From the NCBI GenBank assembly GCA_965248915.1, contig OZ252216.1:806001-870000 (forward strand): 64,000 nt of DNA, in the 5' to 3' direction. The stretch is from CBDFLA01 sp965248915. GTDB taxonomy: Bacteria > Pseudomonadota > Alphaproteobacteria > M2410. The translations under genes were made by a program, and so were the position numbers. Position 1 is the first letter of the stretch. The number at the start of each line of letters is the position of its first letter. The notes below the pieces were generated by a model that was not told the origin of the DNA, ran no database searches, and worked only from the letters and a program-made list of their open reading frames with translations. Below are positions 42,396-51,389 of this stretch, in pieces.

Positions 42396-45300
42396 GGACG
42401 TCGATCCTCCAAGATGGATTGGGTGACAAGGTAGCAGGCTGGAACGATGAAGAGCGTCAAGAGAAGTGCTGTCACCATACCACCCACCATCGGTGCCGCT
42501 ATTCGTCGCATAATTGCGCTGCCCGTACCATCTAGGAACATGATGGGAAGCAATCCAGCGACAATGGTACTCACGGTCATAGCGAGAGGGCGAATGCGGT
42601 GAAGGGCGCCTTGTTGCACCATTTGTTTGGGATCAGTTGGACGATGCGCATCGCCGGCTTCATCGGCTGATCCTCCTCGCGTCGCGATATTTAGGTAGAG
42701 CAACATGACAACGGCCGTCTCAACAGCAACTCCGGCTAGGGCAATAAAGCCGACATAGACTGCAACAGATAGATCATAACCCAGCAAATAGACAAACCAG
42801 AGACCTCCAGAAAGCGCGATGGGCAAAGTGGCGGCGATAATCACAACCTCTCGAAGGCGATTGAAGATCATGAACAAGAGGAAAAGGATGGTGGCGATGG
42901 TCGCTGGAATAATAAGGCGAAGCCTATCCTGAGCCCGCTTTAGGTATTCGAATTGACCTGACCAGGTGAGTGAATACCGTTCGGGCAAATCGACGCCTTT
43001 TCTAAGCGCTTGCTTTGCGTCTTTGACGTAACTTCCCAAGTCCCGATCAGCGATATCGATAAAGACCCAACCATTGAGGCGTGCATTTTCGCTTCGAATG
43101 AGTCCTGGCCCATCCACAATTTCAATCATTGCCACGTCGGATAGGGCGATATGGGCGCCTGACGGCGTGACGATCGGCAACATGCGAAGGGTGTCGATGC
43201 TGTTCCTTGAATCATGTGGGTATCTGAGGTTGATAGGAAATCGTTCGCGCCCCTCTACAGTCTCTGTGACCTGCATTCCACCAATGGCGGTTTGTACGAC
43301 CTCTTGCACATCCGCGATATTCATTCCGTAGCGGGCAGCAGCGTCGCGGTTAATATCGATATCAATGAACCTGGCGCCAACCACGCGTTCTGCATAGACA
43401 GACACGGTTCCTGGTACATCTTCAAGAGCAACTTCAATTTCTCGGCCAATTTCTCCAATCGTGGTCAGGTCAGGCCCGGCAATCTTGATTCCAACCGGGG
43501 TCTTGATGCCAGTGGCCAGCATATCGATGCGGTTTTTGATCGGCATGGTCCAGGTATTTGTGACACCCGGAAATTGCACCAGTTGATCAATCTGGGACCT
43601 TAGGTCGTCGCTCGTCAGGCCTGGCCGCCAGTCAGACTTAGGCCTTAACTGAATGACGGTTTCTATCATTGTGATGGGCGCGGGGTCTGTCGCCGTGTTG
43701 GCTCGACCCAACTTGCCATGCACCGATCTGACTTCGGGCACGGTGGCAATCAAGGCGTCCATCTGCTGCATGACTTGCTGTGCTTTGCCGATCGAAATGC
43801 CCGGGTGAAAAGTTGGCATGTAGAACAGGTCACCTTCATCAAGTTCCGGCATAAATTCACTACCGAGTTTGGCGATAGGAACCGCAGCGCTCAGCGCAAC
43901 AAGAAGGCCAATGACGATGGTGACCTTTGGTCGTTTCAACGAGCCCTGAAGGAGGGGAGTATAGATACGTTTGAGGGCGTTACCGGCCCAATTTTTCTTT
44001 TCTGGTCGAATGCGGCCTCTAATCAAATAACCCATCAAAACCGGCACGAGTGTAATCGACAAAATAGCGGCCGCTGCCATAGAGTAGGTTTTCGTAAAGG
44101 CGAGCGGATGGAAAAGCCGACCTTCCTGTGCCTCAAGTGCAAAAACCGGAATGAAACTAACTGTGATAATGAGAAGAGAGAGAAAGAGTGCGGGGCCAAC
44201 TTCTTTGACAGTTTGTGCAACCACCTCCCACACGTCTTGTTTCTTTGCTTGCGAGCCCAGCCTGCGGTGCACGCCTTCGACCATGACAATGGCGGCGTCG
44301 ACCATGGCGCCGATAGCAATGGCAATGCCGCCAAGCGACATGATGTTGGCACTGACCCCTTGCAGACGCATCACAATAAAGGCAATCAAAACGCCGAGAG
44401 GCAAAGTCAGAACGATGACAAGTGATGAGCGCAGATGGAGCAAGAAGAGAGCGCAAATCAGAATGACCACAATCATCTCTTCAATGAGTTTCTCTCGAAG
44501 ATTTTCGATGGCGCGCTCGATTAGGCCAGACCGATCATAAGTGGTCACAATTTCAATGCCGTCGGGTAAGTTTTCTTCGAGCTCAGCGAGCTTGATCTTG
44601 AGTTCAGCAAGCGTTTCACGCGCATTGGCGCCCCAACGAAGGACAACAATACCCGTGACAACCTCACCCTGCCCATCGAGATCCGCGGAGCCGCGCCTCA
44701 TTTCAGGGCCTATTTGAATTTGAGCGATGTCGCCGAGGCGAATCGGCGTGCCGTTTTGGGTAGTTTGAATGGGAATAGATTTGAGATCTTCAACGCCCGT
44801 CAAATATCCCTTGGCACGAACCATATACTCTGCTTCTGCCATTTCAATCACGGAACCGCCAACTTCCTGGTTCGCCTTTTGAATGATCTCCCGCACTTGG
44901 TGAAGTGGAATACTGAGTCCGCGAAGGCGATTGGGATCTATGATGACCTGATACTGCCGAACCATGCCGCCGACCGCTGCAATTTCGGCGACGCCAGGAA
45001 CGGTTTGGAGCTCAAATTTGATGAACCAATCTTGCAGTTCACGGAGCTGAGCAAGGTCGTGTGTCCCGGTTCGATCGACTAAGGCATATTGATAGATCCA
45101 CCCGACGCCGGTCGCATCAGGACCAAGTGTAGATTTCGCTTGGACCGGCAGTTGATCGGCAACTTGGCTGAGATATTCAAGGACCCGCGAACGAGCCCAA
45201 TACAGATCCGTTCCTTCCTCAAAAATGATGTAGAGATATGAATCGCCAAAAAAGGAGTAGCCCCTCACAGTAGTTGCGCCTGGTACTGACAGCATTGCGG

Positions 45301-45511
45301 TTGCCAAGGGATAAGTAACCTGGTCTTCCAACACTTGTGGCGCCTGGCCAGGGTAGGAGGTCTTGACGATCACCTGAACGTCAGAAAGGTCTGGGATCGC
45401 ATCAACTGGCGTTTGGCTCACGGAATAGAGACCAAACACACCCAAAATCACTGAAGCCACAATCACCAGAACCCGGTGGCGCAACGACCAACTGAGAATA
45501 AAGTCAATCAT
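42392..45511 (-). CDS. cusA: Heavy-metal efflux RND pump CusA
   Basis: 1,039 residues, a full-length HME-RND inner-membrane transporter with twelve TM helices and two large periplasmic loops. The Cu(I)/Ag(I) branch is indicated by MPIKNRIDMLATGIKTPVG and by methionines in GDLFYMPTFHPG and PITMIETVIQL, which match the methionine sites of Escherichia coli CusA. TM4 has the charged proton-relay segment around SLGGIAIAIGAMVDAAIVMVE. It drives metal out using the proton gradient with CusB and an outer-membrane factor. It overlaps its neighbours on both sides by 4 bp. No cusC-type gene is in the operon. Confidence 0.95.
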   Translation of the reverse strand: MIDFILSWSLRHRVLVIVASVILGVFGLYSVSQTPVDAIPDLSDVQVIVKTSYPGQAPQVLEDQVTYPLATAMLSVPGATTVRGYSFFGDSYLYIIFEEGTDLYWARSRVLEYLSQVADQLPVQAKSTLGPDATGVGWIYQYALVDRTGTHDLAQLRELQDWFIKFELQTVPGVAEIAAVGGMVRQYQVIIDPNRLRGLSIPLHQVREIIQKANQEVGGSVIEMAEAEYMVRAKGYLTGVEDLKSIPIQTTQNGTPIRLGDIAQIQIGPEMRRGSADLDGQGEVVTGIVVLRWGANARETLAELKIKLAELEENLPDGIEIVTTYDRSGLIERAIENLREKLIEEMIVVILICALFLLHLRSSLVIVLTLPLGVLIAFIVMRLQGVSANIMSLGGIAIAIGAMVDAAIVMVEGVHRRLGSQAKKQDVWEVVAQTVKEVGPALFLSLLIITVSFIPVFALEAQEGRLFHPLAFTKTYSMAAAAILSITLVPVLMGYLIRGRIRPEKKNWAGNALKRIYTPLLQGSLKRPKVTIVIGLLVALSAAVPIAKLGSEFMPELDEGDLFYMPTFHPGISIGKAQQVMQQMDALIATVPEVRSVHGKLGRANTATDPAPITMIETVIQLRPKSDWRPGLTSDDLRSQIDQLVQFPGVTNTWTMPIKNRIDMLATGIKTPVGIKIAGPDLTTIGEIGREIEVALEDVPGTVSVYAERVVGARFIDIDINRDAAARYGMNIADVQEVVQTAIGGMQVTETVEGRERFPINLRYPHDSRNSIDTLRMLPIVTPSGAHIALSDVAMIEIVDGPGLIRSENARLNGWVFIDIADRDLGSYVKDAKQALRKGVDLPERYSLTWSGQFEYLKRAQDRLRLIIPATIATILFLLFMIFNRLREVVIIAATLPIALSGGLWFVYLLGYDLSVAVYVGFIALAGVAVETAVVMLLYLNIATRGGSADEAGDAHRPTDPKQMVQQGALHRIRPLAMTVSTIVAGLLPIMFLDGTGSAIMRRIAAPMVGGMVTALLLTLFIVPACYLVTQSILEDRRP

Positions 45512-47022
45512 TGTTGTATCTCCATAGATCCATCCTCATGAACCAATTCGACAATGACGTAAATGCCTTCCTCTCCGCGATGCAATCCGAATTTGACCTG
45601 TTGGCCGATCTCAAAACTCTTGAAGTCAATCTCGGCCTCCACCTCCAAGTCCATTGTCATAGGTGGCCACCCAATTTCCGCGATCAGTCCATGAGATAGA
45701 TTCACCACGCGCGTTACGGTGTCGATACTATTGATGCGCCCATGTGTGTAGACAATGCCGTGAGTTTCATTTTTAGAAACGGTCGCATGATCATGAAGCG
45801 ATCCTGCAGATGGTTCCTCTAGTCGCTGAAACCCTGCCGTGATGCTGCTTTCAGAATCGATAAGGAAATTTGCTGACAGAACCACGTCGATCTGATCTTC
45901 CAGACCTTGTAGGATCTGCACTTTGTTGCCGACGGATGCACCGGTCTTGACAACTCTTGGCTGAAAGCGTCCACCGCCAAGCGCCACGATTACCCTTTCG
46001 TTCATTCCGGTTCGGATAACCGCTTCTTCTGGAACCACAACCGCATTCTCAATCGGTCGACCGAAAAGAACGATATCAACGATCATGTTTGGGCGGAGTA
46101 TGTGATGTTGATTCTTCAGTCGAAGTCGAAGCTGAACAGTTCGCGTTATTGGGTCGAGTTCAGGATAAATATATTCAACAATCCCACTCCAAGAGAGTTC
46201 GGGGCGATGTGTAAGTGTGACCTCGGTCTGCATGCCGGAGTAAATCTGACCAGCTTGACTTTCAAATACTTCCGCAACGATCCAGACCGTCGAGAGATCT
46301 GTTAGGGAAAGAGCCCTCATATTCGGAGTAAGATACATTCCTTCCAGAGCAGAAAGCTCAGTTACGACACCGCTGCGCGGCGCATAGACGTGAATTCGCT
46401 CCTCAAAATTCGTTGTCGGACCGATTGACTTGATTTGTTTGGGACTTACTCCCAGAGAGAGGAGTTTATGCCGGGTTGCATCAATTCCAATGGCGTCTTT
46501 TCGTTTCAACTCACGGACATGCTCGAAAACGGCATTGGAGATCGATGGAGAAAAAAATTCAAAGAGAAGATCCCCTTCAGAAACGAGTTCACCTTCACTT
46601 CGCACGTGTAGTTTTTCAACCCAGCCGTCGGCTCTGGAATGAATGTGCGACGTTTCATCTTCATTGTAAGTGACATATCCGACTGAGTGGATCACGGGGC
46701 GAAGAGTTTCGGTTAGGGAAAGTCCCGTCCGCACACCCAAATTGTTGACGACCGCGGGGGTGATGTGCACGAAGTCATCGTTTGTGTCGTCTGTCGAATA
46801 CACAGGAACAAGGTCCATCCCCATGGGCGATTTTCCTGGTTCGTCTCGGCGGTAGTCTGGGTCCATTGGGGCCACCCAATAGAGAGGCTCACGTAGCATA
46901 TCCATCGATGAGTTCGTAGATAGATCTTTGATTATTGAGTTTGCGAAATATCCAACGATAAGGCCGACTGCTAAGGTGGCAGTGCCAATTGCAGCAATTC
47001 GAGATGTCATCTCGGTCTCCAA
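45508..47022 (-). CDS. cusB: Cus-type periplasmic adaptor fused to a CusF-like domain
   Basis: 504 residues. The N-terminal TM anchor is followed by a heavy-metal-binding segment (YWVAPMDPDYRRDEPGKSPM then GMDLVPVY). Next come the barrel-sandwich and beta-barrel parts of a membrane-fusion protein (about 90-400). From about residue 425 there is a CusF-like metallochaperone domain: HGRINSID, then VVNLSHGLIAEIGWPPMTMD with the His, Trp and two Met residues that bind Cu(I)/Ag(I) in CusF. The fusion puts the chaperone on the adaptor itself. It overlaps cusA by 4 bp and lies 49 bp after the small Cys/His protein gene. Confidence 0.93.
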   Translation of the reverse strand: METEMTSRIAAIGTATLAVGLIVGYFANSIIKDLSTNSSMDMLREPLYWVAPMDPDYRRDEPGKSPMGMDLVPVYSTDDTNDDFVHITPAVVNNLGVRTGLSLTETLRPVIHSVGYVTYNEDETSHIHSRADGWVEKLHVRSEGELVSEGDLLFEFFSPSISNAVFEHVRELKRKDAIGIDATRHKLLSLGVSPKQIKSIGPTTNFEERIHVYAPRSGVVTELSALEGMYLTPNMRALSLTDLSTVWIVAEVFESQAGQIYSGMQTEVTLTHRPELSWSGIVEYIYPELDPITRTVQLRLRLKNQHHILRPNMIVDIVLFGRPIENAVVVPEEAVIRTGMNERVIVALGGGRFQPRVVKTGASVGNKVQILQGLEDQIDVVLSANFLIDSESSITAGFQRLEEPSAGSLHDHATVSKNETHGIVYTHGRINSIDTVTRVVNLSHGLIAEIGWPPMTMDLEVEAEIDFKSFEIGQQVKFGLHRGEEGIYVIVELVHEDGSMEIQQ

Positions 47023-47071
47023 AACTTGTATTTCGAAAGCACAGATTTACCGCCAAAGGCGGTTGGAGCAG

Positions 47072-47476
47072 CTATCGACCTGTTTTGGGAGGTGGAGAGG
47101 AGGGCATTTGAATGTGTGTCATCGACGATCGAAGCATTAGTGAGATACTCGCGGTTGTTCGGTGAAGCGACAGCTCAAGTCTCTTGAGTGCGACGAGACT
47201 GAAACAACACGCTATCTCGCATCCGTCGGTGTCGGCTTCGTGTGTGTCACAATGACCACCTGTCTTGGAAAGACCGTTATCTCCAACATGCGAAATTGAG
47301 TTAAGGTGTTCGTCTGCTTTCATAGAAGAGCTTGTTGATATTTGACTAGCCTCTATGAACGCGAGATCGGTGTTCTGCATCCCAAGCGCAGTGCCAGTCT
47401 GAATCACTAAAAAAGCAATACAAAGCATGGCGATACGCCAGATCGACGGGTCAATTTTCGAAGATTCTGTCCACAT
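47072..47476 (-). CDS. Small Cys/His-containing membrane or exported protein, first gene of Cus operon
   Basis: 134 residues. A hydrophobic segment (about 13-32) is a signal or anchor. The middle has a cluster of possible metal ligands, GGHCDTHEADTDGCEIACC, and the end is short and basic. This pattern is seen in small proteins encoded beside copper-resistance genes; no exact family is recognised. It lies upstream of the CusB gene on the same strand, which suggests it is cotranscribed and helps in metal sensing or binding. Base use is ordinary. Confidence 0.6.
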   Translation of the reverse strand: MWTESSKIDPSIWRIAMLCIAFLVIQTGTALGMQNTDLAFIEASQISTSSSMKADEHLNSISHVGDNGLSKTGGHCDTHEADTDGCEIACCFSLVALKRLELSLHRTTASISLMLRSSMTHIQMPSSPPPKTGR

Positions 47477-47529
47477 TTGACAGTCACCCTAAACCCTCCA
47501 GTGGGTGGAAGGTCAAGATCTCGAGGAGG

Positions 47530-47949
47530 TCAGCTAAGCTCGGCAATAATGGACCGAGCCAGGAGGGTGAGGTCATCCACATTAACCTGTTCTGTATTGT
47601 GTTTGAGCAGAGGCGCACCTTCCCATCGGGGAATGATGTGGAAGTGTAGGTGAAAAACCGATTGTCCGGCAGCCGTTCGATTGAATTGAGCGACCATAAC
47701 GCCATCCGGTGTCAAAGCGCGGTCGACGGCAGCTGCGACTTTTCGCGTGGTCTTGATAGCGGCAGCGACCGCGTCGTCTTCAGTACCAAACAGGTCTTCG
47801 CCCCCCGCCTTAGGAACAACCAACGTGTGCCCTTTGCTCTGCGGGAAAATGTCCATGAACGAAAAGGTCTCATCATCCTCGTATATTTTGACGCACGGAA
47901 TGTCGCCCCGAATGATTTTGGCAAAAAGATTGTCTGGGTCATAGGCCAT
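47530..47949 (-). CDS. HIT-family protein (histidine triad nucleotide hydrolase)
   Basis: 139 residues, the usual HIT length. NLFAKIIRGDIPCVKIYEDD opens the fold and the histidine triad appears as HLHFHIIPRW, with the second His of the triad as the nucleophile. HIT proteins hydrolyse nucleotide phosphoramidates such as AMP-lysine. It is cytosolic. It lies 17 bp after the FemAB-like gene on the same strand and is probably in an operon with that gene and the GDPD gene. Confidence 0.95.
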   Translation of the reverse strand: MAYDPDNLFAKIIRGDIPCVKIYEDDETFSFMDIFPQSKGHTLVVPKAGGEDLFGTEDDAVAAAIKTTRKVAAAVDRALTPDGVMVAQFNRTAAGQSVFHLHFHIIPRWEGAPLLKHNTEQVNVDDLTLLARSIIAELS

Positions 47950-47966
47950 GGAGAAACTCCTCTTGT

Positions 47967-49130
47967 TCAGGATGACTTCTTAAACGGTGAGTGATCTTTG
48001 AGCGCGATCATATCTGCATCGACGTGAGTACGTTCATTCTCAAGATAGTCGGCAATCGCCTGTCGAAGGCCAGGTTCGGCGATCCAATGAAGACTGTAGG
48101 TCTTTGTTGGAAGGTAGCCACGTGCCAATTTGTGTGCGCCCTGCGCACCTGCTTCGACGCGTTTGAGCCCACGAGAAATCGCAAAATCGATAGCTTGATA
48201 GTAACAAACCTCAAAATGCAAGAAACGGTGATCTTCAATGCACCCCCAATTGCGACCGAATAAAGTGTCACCGCCGATGAAATTCAATGCGCCCGCAATG
48301 TATCTATCATCGCGCTTGGCTAGGATGAGGAGGGTATGGTCGGCAAATGTATTACCAATGATATCGAAAAATTCCCGCGTGAGATAGGGTTGACCCCATT
48401 TTCGAGCGCCCGTGTCCATATAGAACTCGTAGAATGCGTCCCAATGCTGTTGTTGAAGTTCCGCTCCTGTCACCCAATCAATTTCAATGCCCGGCTCGAG
48501 GGCAAGGGCACGTTCTTTCTTCAAGACCTTTCGCTTTCGCGACGTCAACGTGTCAAGGAACTCATTGAAATTCTTGTAGTGCTGGTTCTCCCAATGAAAC
48601 TGTTGATCCGTGCGCATCAACAACCCCATATCGGCGAGATGTGACGCCTGCACCTCATCAACAAATGTCAGATGCAAGGAAGAAACACCGAGCTTCTTTG
48701 CCGCCTCAATACATCCAACCATCAAGTGTCGTTCTGCCATTGCCTCGTCGACCGCGCCACCAACAAGTAGTCGCTTGCCGGTCGCCGGTGTAAACGGGAT
48801 CGATATCTGCAGTTTGGGATAGTAGGAGCCGCCGGCTTGTTCGAACGCATGTGCCCATGAATGGTCAAAAACATATTCGCCATAGGAGTGGTTCTTGAGG
48901 TACATGGGGCAAACGCCCTCGACATCGCCGTTTCCATTCGCAAGCACGACATGACAGCCGGCCCAGCCTGCATCAGCAGTGGCTGAACCACTTACCTCAA
49001 GAGCTGATAGGAACGCGTGCGCGACAAAGGGGTCGAATGGGCGACCAACCGGGTTCGCACACTGGTCCCAAACCGACGCGTCGATTTCATTCATCGAGTG
49101 GAGGAGTTTGGCAACACGTTCATCACTCAT
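47967..49130 (-). CDS. FemAB-like GNAT-family acyltransferase (DUF482)
   Basis: 387 residues that follow the DUF482/FemAB-like pattern through their whole length: GRPFDPFVAHAFLSALE near the start, QYHWENxxYKNFNEFL-like residues in the middle (here QFHWENQHYKNFNEFLDTL), RKRKVLKKERALA, and the late GAQGAHKLARGYLPTKTYSL. These proteins have a double GNAT fold and are thought to move acyl or aminoacyl groups; a peptidoglycan role is suggested by annotation but not proven. Its start overlaps the GDPD stop by 4 bp, and the HIT gene follows. Confidence 0.85.
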   Translation of the reverse strand: MSDERVAKLLHSMNEIDASVWDQCANPVGRPFDPFVAHAFLSALEVSGSATADAGWAGCHVVLANGNGDVEGVCPMYLKNHSYGEYVFDHSWAHAFEQAGGSYYPKLQISIPFTPATGKRLLVGGAVDEAMAERHLMVGCIEAAKKLGVSSLHLTFVDEVQASHLADMGLLMRTDQQFHWENQHYKNFNEFLDTLTSRKRKVLKKERALALEPGIEIDWVTGAELQQQHWDAFYEFYMDTGARKWGQPYLTREFFDIIGNTFADHTLLILAKRDDRYIAGALNFIGGDTLFGRNWGCIEDHRFLHFEVCYYQAIDFAISRGLKRVEAGAQGAHKLARGYLPTKTYSLHWIAEPGLRQAIADYLENERTHVDADMIALKDHSPFKKSS

Positions 49131-49930
49131 GCAGATGCCACACCCGTGTCGAGTTTCGCGGCCTCATGTTGTCCAAATCGAGAAGGTTCAAGCGTCTCGA
49201 AAATGATATTGTCAGCGGCTTTGCGCGCTCGTGTGAGGTCGCCCTCACTTCGAACCGTCCAGGCAAGAACGGGAAGGCCCAATGATCTTGCGACACGCGG
49301 TGCCAGAGCTGGCAGAGACTTCACATCATATCCAATGTAGTGTGGTCTCGAGATTGTGCACAATAGAAGATTGCTCAACGCCCAACGACGAAATCCACCG
49401 AGCTTTGGATACTCCCGCGCAGTGAAGCGTTGTGACAATTGACCTCGCAGAAGCTTTGGGTGGTTTTCTGCAAACCAACCCATGGATCGCGGATTGAAAC
49501 TCATGACCGCCGCTTCGCCTTTGTAATCAGTGAGCAATTCCGACGTTCTTTTCTCCAACGAACCAGCAGAAGATTGCGAGTTTTTCAACTCAATCAGCAG
49601 CGGTACACGATCATTGACCTGTTCCAGGAACTCGCCAAATCTTTGGATGCGGTCTGTTGAGGTCCCGAGCGTGAGGCGGCAGATGTCTGATGCATCTCGG
49701 TCAGCGAGCCGCCCGGCACCTGACGTCAGTCGCTCCAGTTTGTGATCATGAAAGACAATCGCTTCGCCGTCACTTGATAGCTGTAGATCGCACTCGATCG
49801 CGTATCCGGCCTTCGCGGCGGCCTCAAATGCAGATTGCGAATTTTCCACGACGTCATTGCTCAAGTCGTGCAGGCCGCGATGAGCCGCCGGTCGTGTGCG
49901 CAGCCAATGGTTGTTTGGAACACGCGACAT
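49127..49930 (-). CDS. Glycerophosphodiester phosphodiesterase family protein
   Basis: 267 residues from the ATG at 49930. The frame is open to 50113, but that extension lies inside the RidA gene and the family domain begins only at AAHRGLHD. The GDPD motifs are HRG, ENSQSAFEAAAKAGYAIECD and DGEAIVFHDHKLERLT, which provide the catalytic histidines and the metal-binding Glu and Asp. It hydrolyses glycerophosphodiesters to glycerol 3-phosphate and an alcohol. No signal peptide is seen, so it is probably cytosolic. It lies 4 bp after the RidA gene and overlaps the FemAB-like gene by 4 bp. Confidence 0.92.
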   Translation of the reverse strand: MSRVPNNHWLRTRPAAHRGLHDLSNDVVENSQSAFEAAAKAGYAIECDLQLSSDGEAIVFHDHKLERLTSGAGRLADRDASDICRLTLGTSTDRIQRFGEFLEQVNDRVPLLIELKNSQSSAGSLEKRTSELLTDYKGEAAVMSFNPRSMGWFAENHPKLLRGQLSQRFTAREYPKLGGFRRWALSNLLLCTISRPHYIGYDVKSLPALAPRVARSLGLPVLAWTVRSEGDLTRARKAADNIIFETLEPSRFGQHEAAKLDTGVASA

Positions 49931-49934
49931 GGAG

Positions 49935-50402
49935 CTACCCAATTTCCACAACCGCATCGACTTCGACGGCGACATTAAACGGGAGGTTCGGTGCGCCAAC
50001 CGCAAATCGGGCGTGGCGTCCGCGGTCTCCGAAAACATCACCGATGAGATCAGAGGCGCCATTGATGACGGCAGGGTGTTGGTCGAATTCGGGTCCGGAA
50101 TTAACAAACCCACTCAGCTTGACGAAACGCTGAACCCGCTCAAGGTCTCCGCCACACGCTTCACTCACCTGCGCAATGATGTTCAAGGCGCAAAGACGGG
50201 CCGCCGCTTGACCTTCTTCGACGGAAAAATCAGTCCCAACCTTACCTTGAAAGTCGAGCCCATCCGGACCAATGGGGACTTGCCCGGAAACAAAGACCAG
50301 AGCCCCCGTTTGAACAAAAGGGACATAGCTCGCAACCGGAGCAACGGGTTTTGGCAAGGTGATACCAAGATCAGCCAGCCGGGCATTGATAGTGTCAGCC
50401 AT
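49935..50402 (-). CDS. RidA-family protein
   Basis: 155 residues from the ATG at 50402; a frame open to 50432 would add ten residues without family support. The RidA/YjgF fold is shown by VQTGALVFVSGQVPIGPDG, ALNIIAQVSEACGGDLERVQ and ARFAVGAPNLPFNVAVEVDA. The last segment lacks the RSAVGVxxLP arginine of the RidA type (it reads ARFAVGAPNLP), typical of the longer YjgH/Rid subgroups. Thus deamination of 2-aminoacrylate is not certain. It leads a four-gene operon with GDPD, FemAB-like and HIT genes. Confidence 0.9.
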   Translation of the reverse strand: MADTINARLADLGITLPKPVAPVASYVPFVQTGALVFVSGQVPIGPDGLDFQGKVGTDFSVEEGQAAARLCALNIIAQVSEACGGDLERVQRFVKLSGFVNSGPEFDQHPAVINGASDLIGDVFGDRGRHARFAVGAPNLPFNVAVEVDAVVEIG

Positions 50403-50465
50403 AGTGTGAGGGTCTCCAAATCCACCATTCAATCACAATCCCCAGTTTATCCTCCGTGACCGCGA

Positions 50466-51389
50466 TTGAATAGCGCTTTAGCACCCGTTAAGCTTGATCC
50501 ATCGACCCGAGTCGAAAGGAATAGAACAATCGCCAAGCCCACACGGTTGTTTCCCATAGCGACGGCCTTTAGAGCCGTCCGCGCAAGACAGGCAAGTCTC
50601 GTGGTTGCCCACACGTTGTGCGCCGCGGTCAGTGTAATCCTGTTCGCGAATTCAAGTGTGGCGGACAAGTTCACTTCACTCGCATCCCACCGAGCGTTCT
50701 ATGTCTTGAGCTTAGATGAAACACGAACCTCTGGTTCGGTACAGGCCTTGCAGGGCCGCTTGGTTTGGCAACAAGAGGCAACGTGTGACGGATTGACCTC
50801 TTCTCAACGGATGATGACTTGGCAATGGGCGGCAGAAGGGGTTGGAAGCCTCTTTGATTTTCGCCTCTCTGCCTGGGAAAGCGGTGATGGTCGCGAAATG
50901 AGGTTTGCTGAGTCCTTTTATCTCAATGAGAAACTCATCGAGGAGTCGACCGGCGTTGCAACAGTAGGGCCAACCGGCGGATTGATCGCCTTTGAGGGGA
51001 GAGAAGGCGAGGACATATCACTTGAGAGAGGCACGATGTTTCCCGCAACGCTGACAGAACGGGTCATCGCAGCGGCCAAAGCGGCAAAGAAGAGATATGA
51101 TGCCATTGTCTATGAAGGTGACAGTGAGGGTGAACGTTTTGACATTCGTGTGGCAATCGGAACGATGTCCGTATCAGAGGCAGAGGATGAACTTCTAAGC
51201 GGACGCAAGACGTGGCCGGTGTTGGTTAGTTACTATGAACGCGGAGCGGTATCTGAATTGCCCATCTACGAGATTGCTTACCGCTTGTATGACAACGGAA
51301 TAAGCGATGATGTTCTGATCGACTACGGCGACTATGCCATTAAGGCTGAGCTCAAAGAGCTAGACGAACTTCCACAACCAAATTGTTAG
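50466..51389 (+). CDS. eipB: Cell envelope protein EipB (DUF1849)
   Basis: 307 residues if the TTG at 50466 is used; the true start may be further in, because the hydrophobic signal region (about 44-66, ending NSSVADK) is far from the N-terminus. The mature part is the DUF1849 beta-sheet protein found in alphaproteobacteria: [35 protein letters not shown] and [20 protein letters not shown]. Cys near residue 106 and the C-terminal Cys307 match the conserved disulphide reported for Brucella EipB. It should act in the periplasm to keep envelope integrity. Its stop overlaps the convergent dinB stop by 4 bp. Confidence 0.87.
   Translation: MNSALAPVKLDPSTRVERNRTIAKPTRLFPIATAFRAVRARQASLVVAHTLCAAVSVILFANSSVADKFTSLASHRAFYVLSLDETRTSGSVQALQGRLVWQQEATCDGLTSSQRMMTWQWAAEGVGSLFDFRLSAWESGDGREMRFAESFYLNEKLIEESTGVATVGPTGGLIAFEGREGEDISLERGTMFPATLTERVIAAAKAAKKRYDAIVYEGDSEGERFDIRVAIGTMSVSEAEDELLSGRKTWPVLVSYYERGAVSELPIYEIAYRLYDNGISDDVLIDYGDYAIKAELKELDELPQPNC

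Noticed and set aside
43718..44425. Plus-strand open frame of 235 codons within cusA
   Set aside because: It is the antisense shadow of a strongly conserved transporter and its product is low in hydrophobic pattern and family motifs.
49931..50113. 61-residue N-terminal extension of the GDPD protein
   Set aside because: It lies wholly within the RidA coding region, and the catalytic domain starts right after the ATG at 49930.
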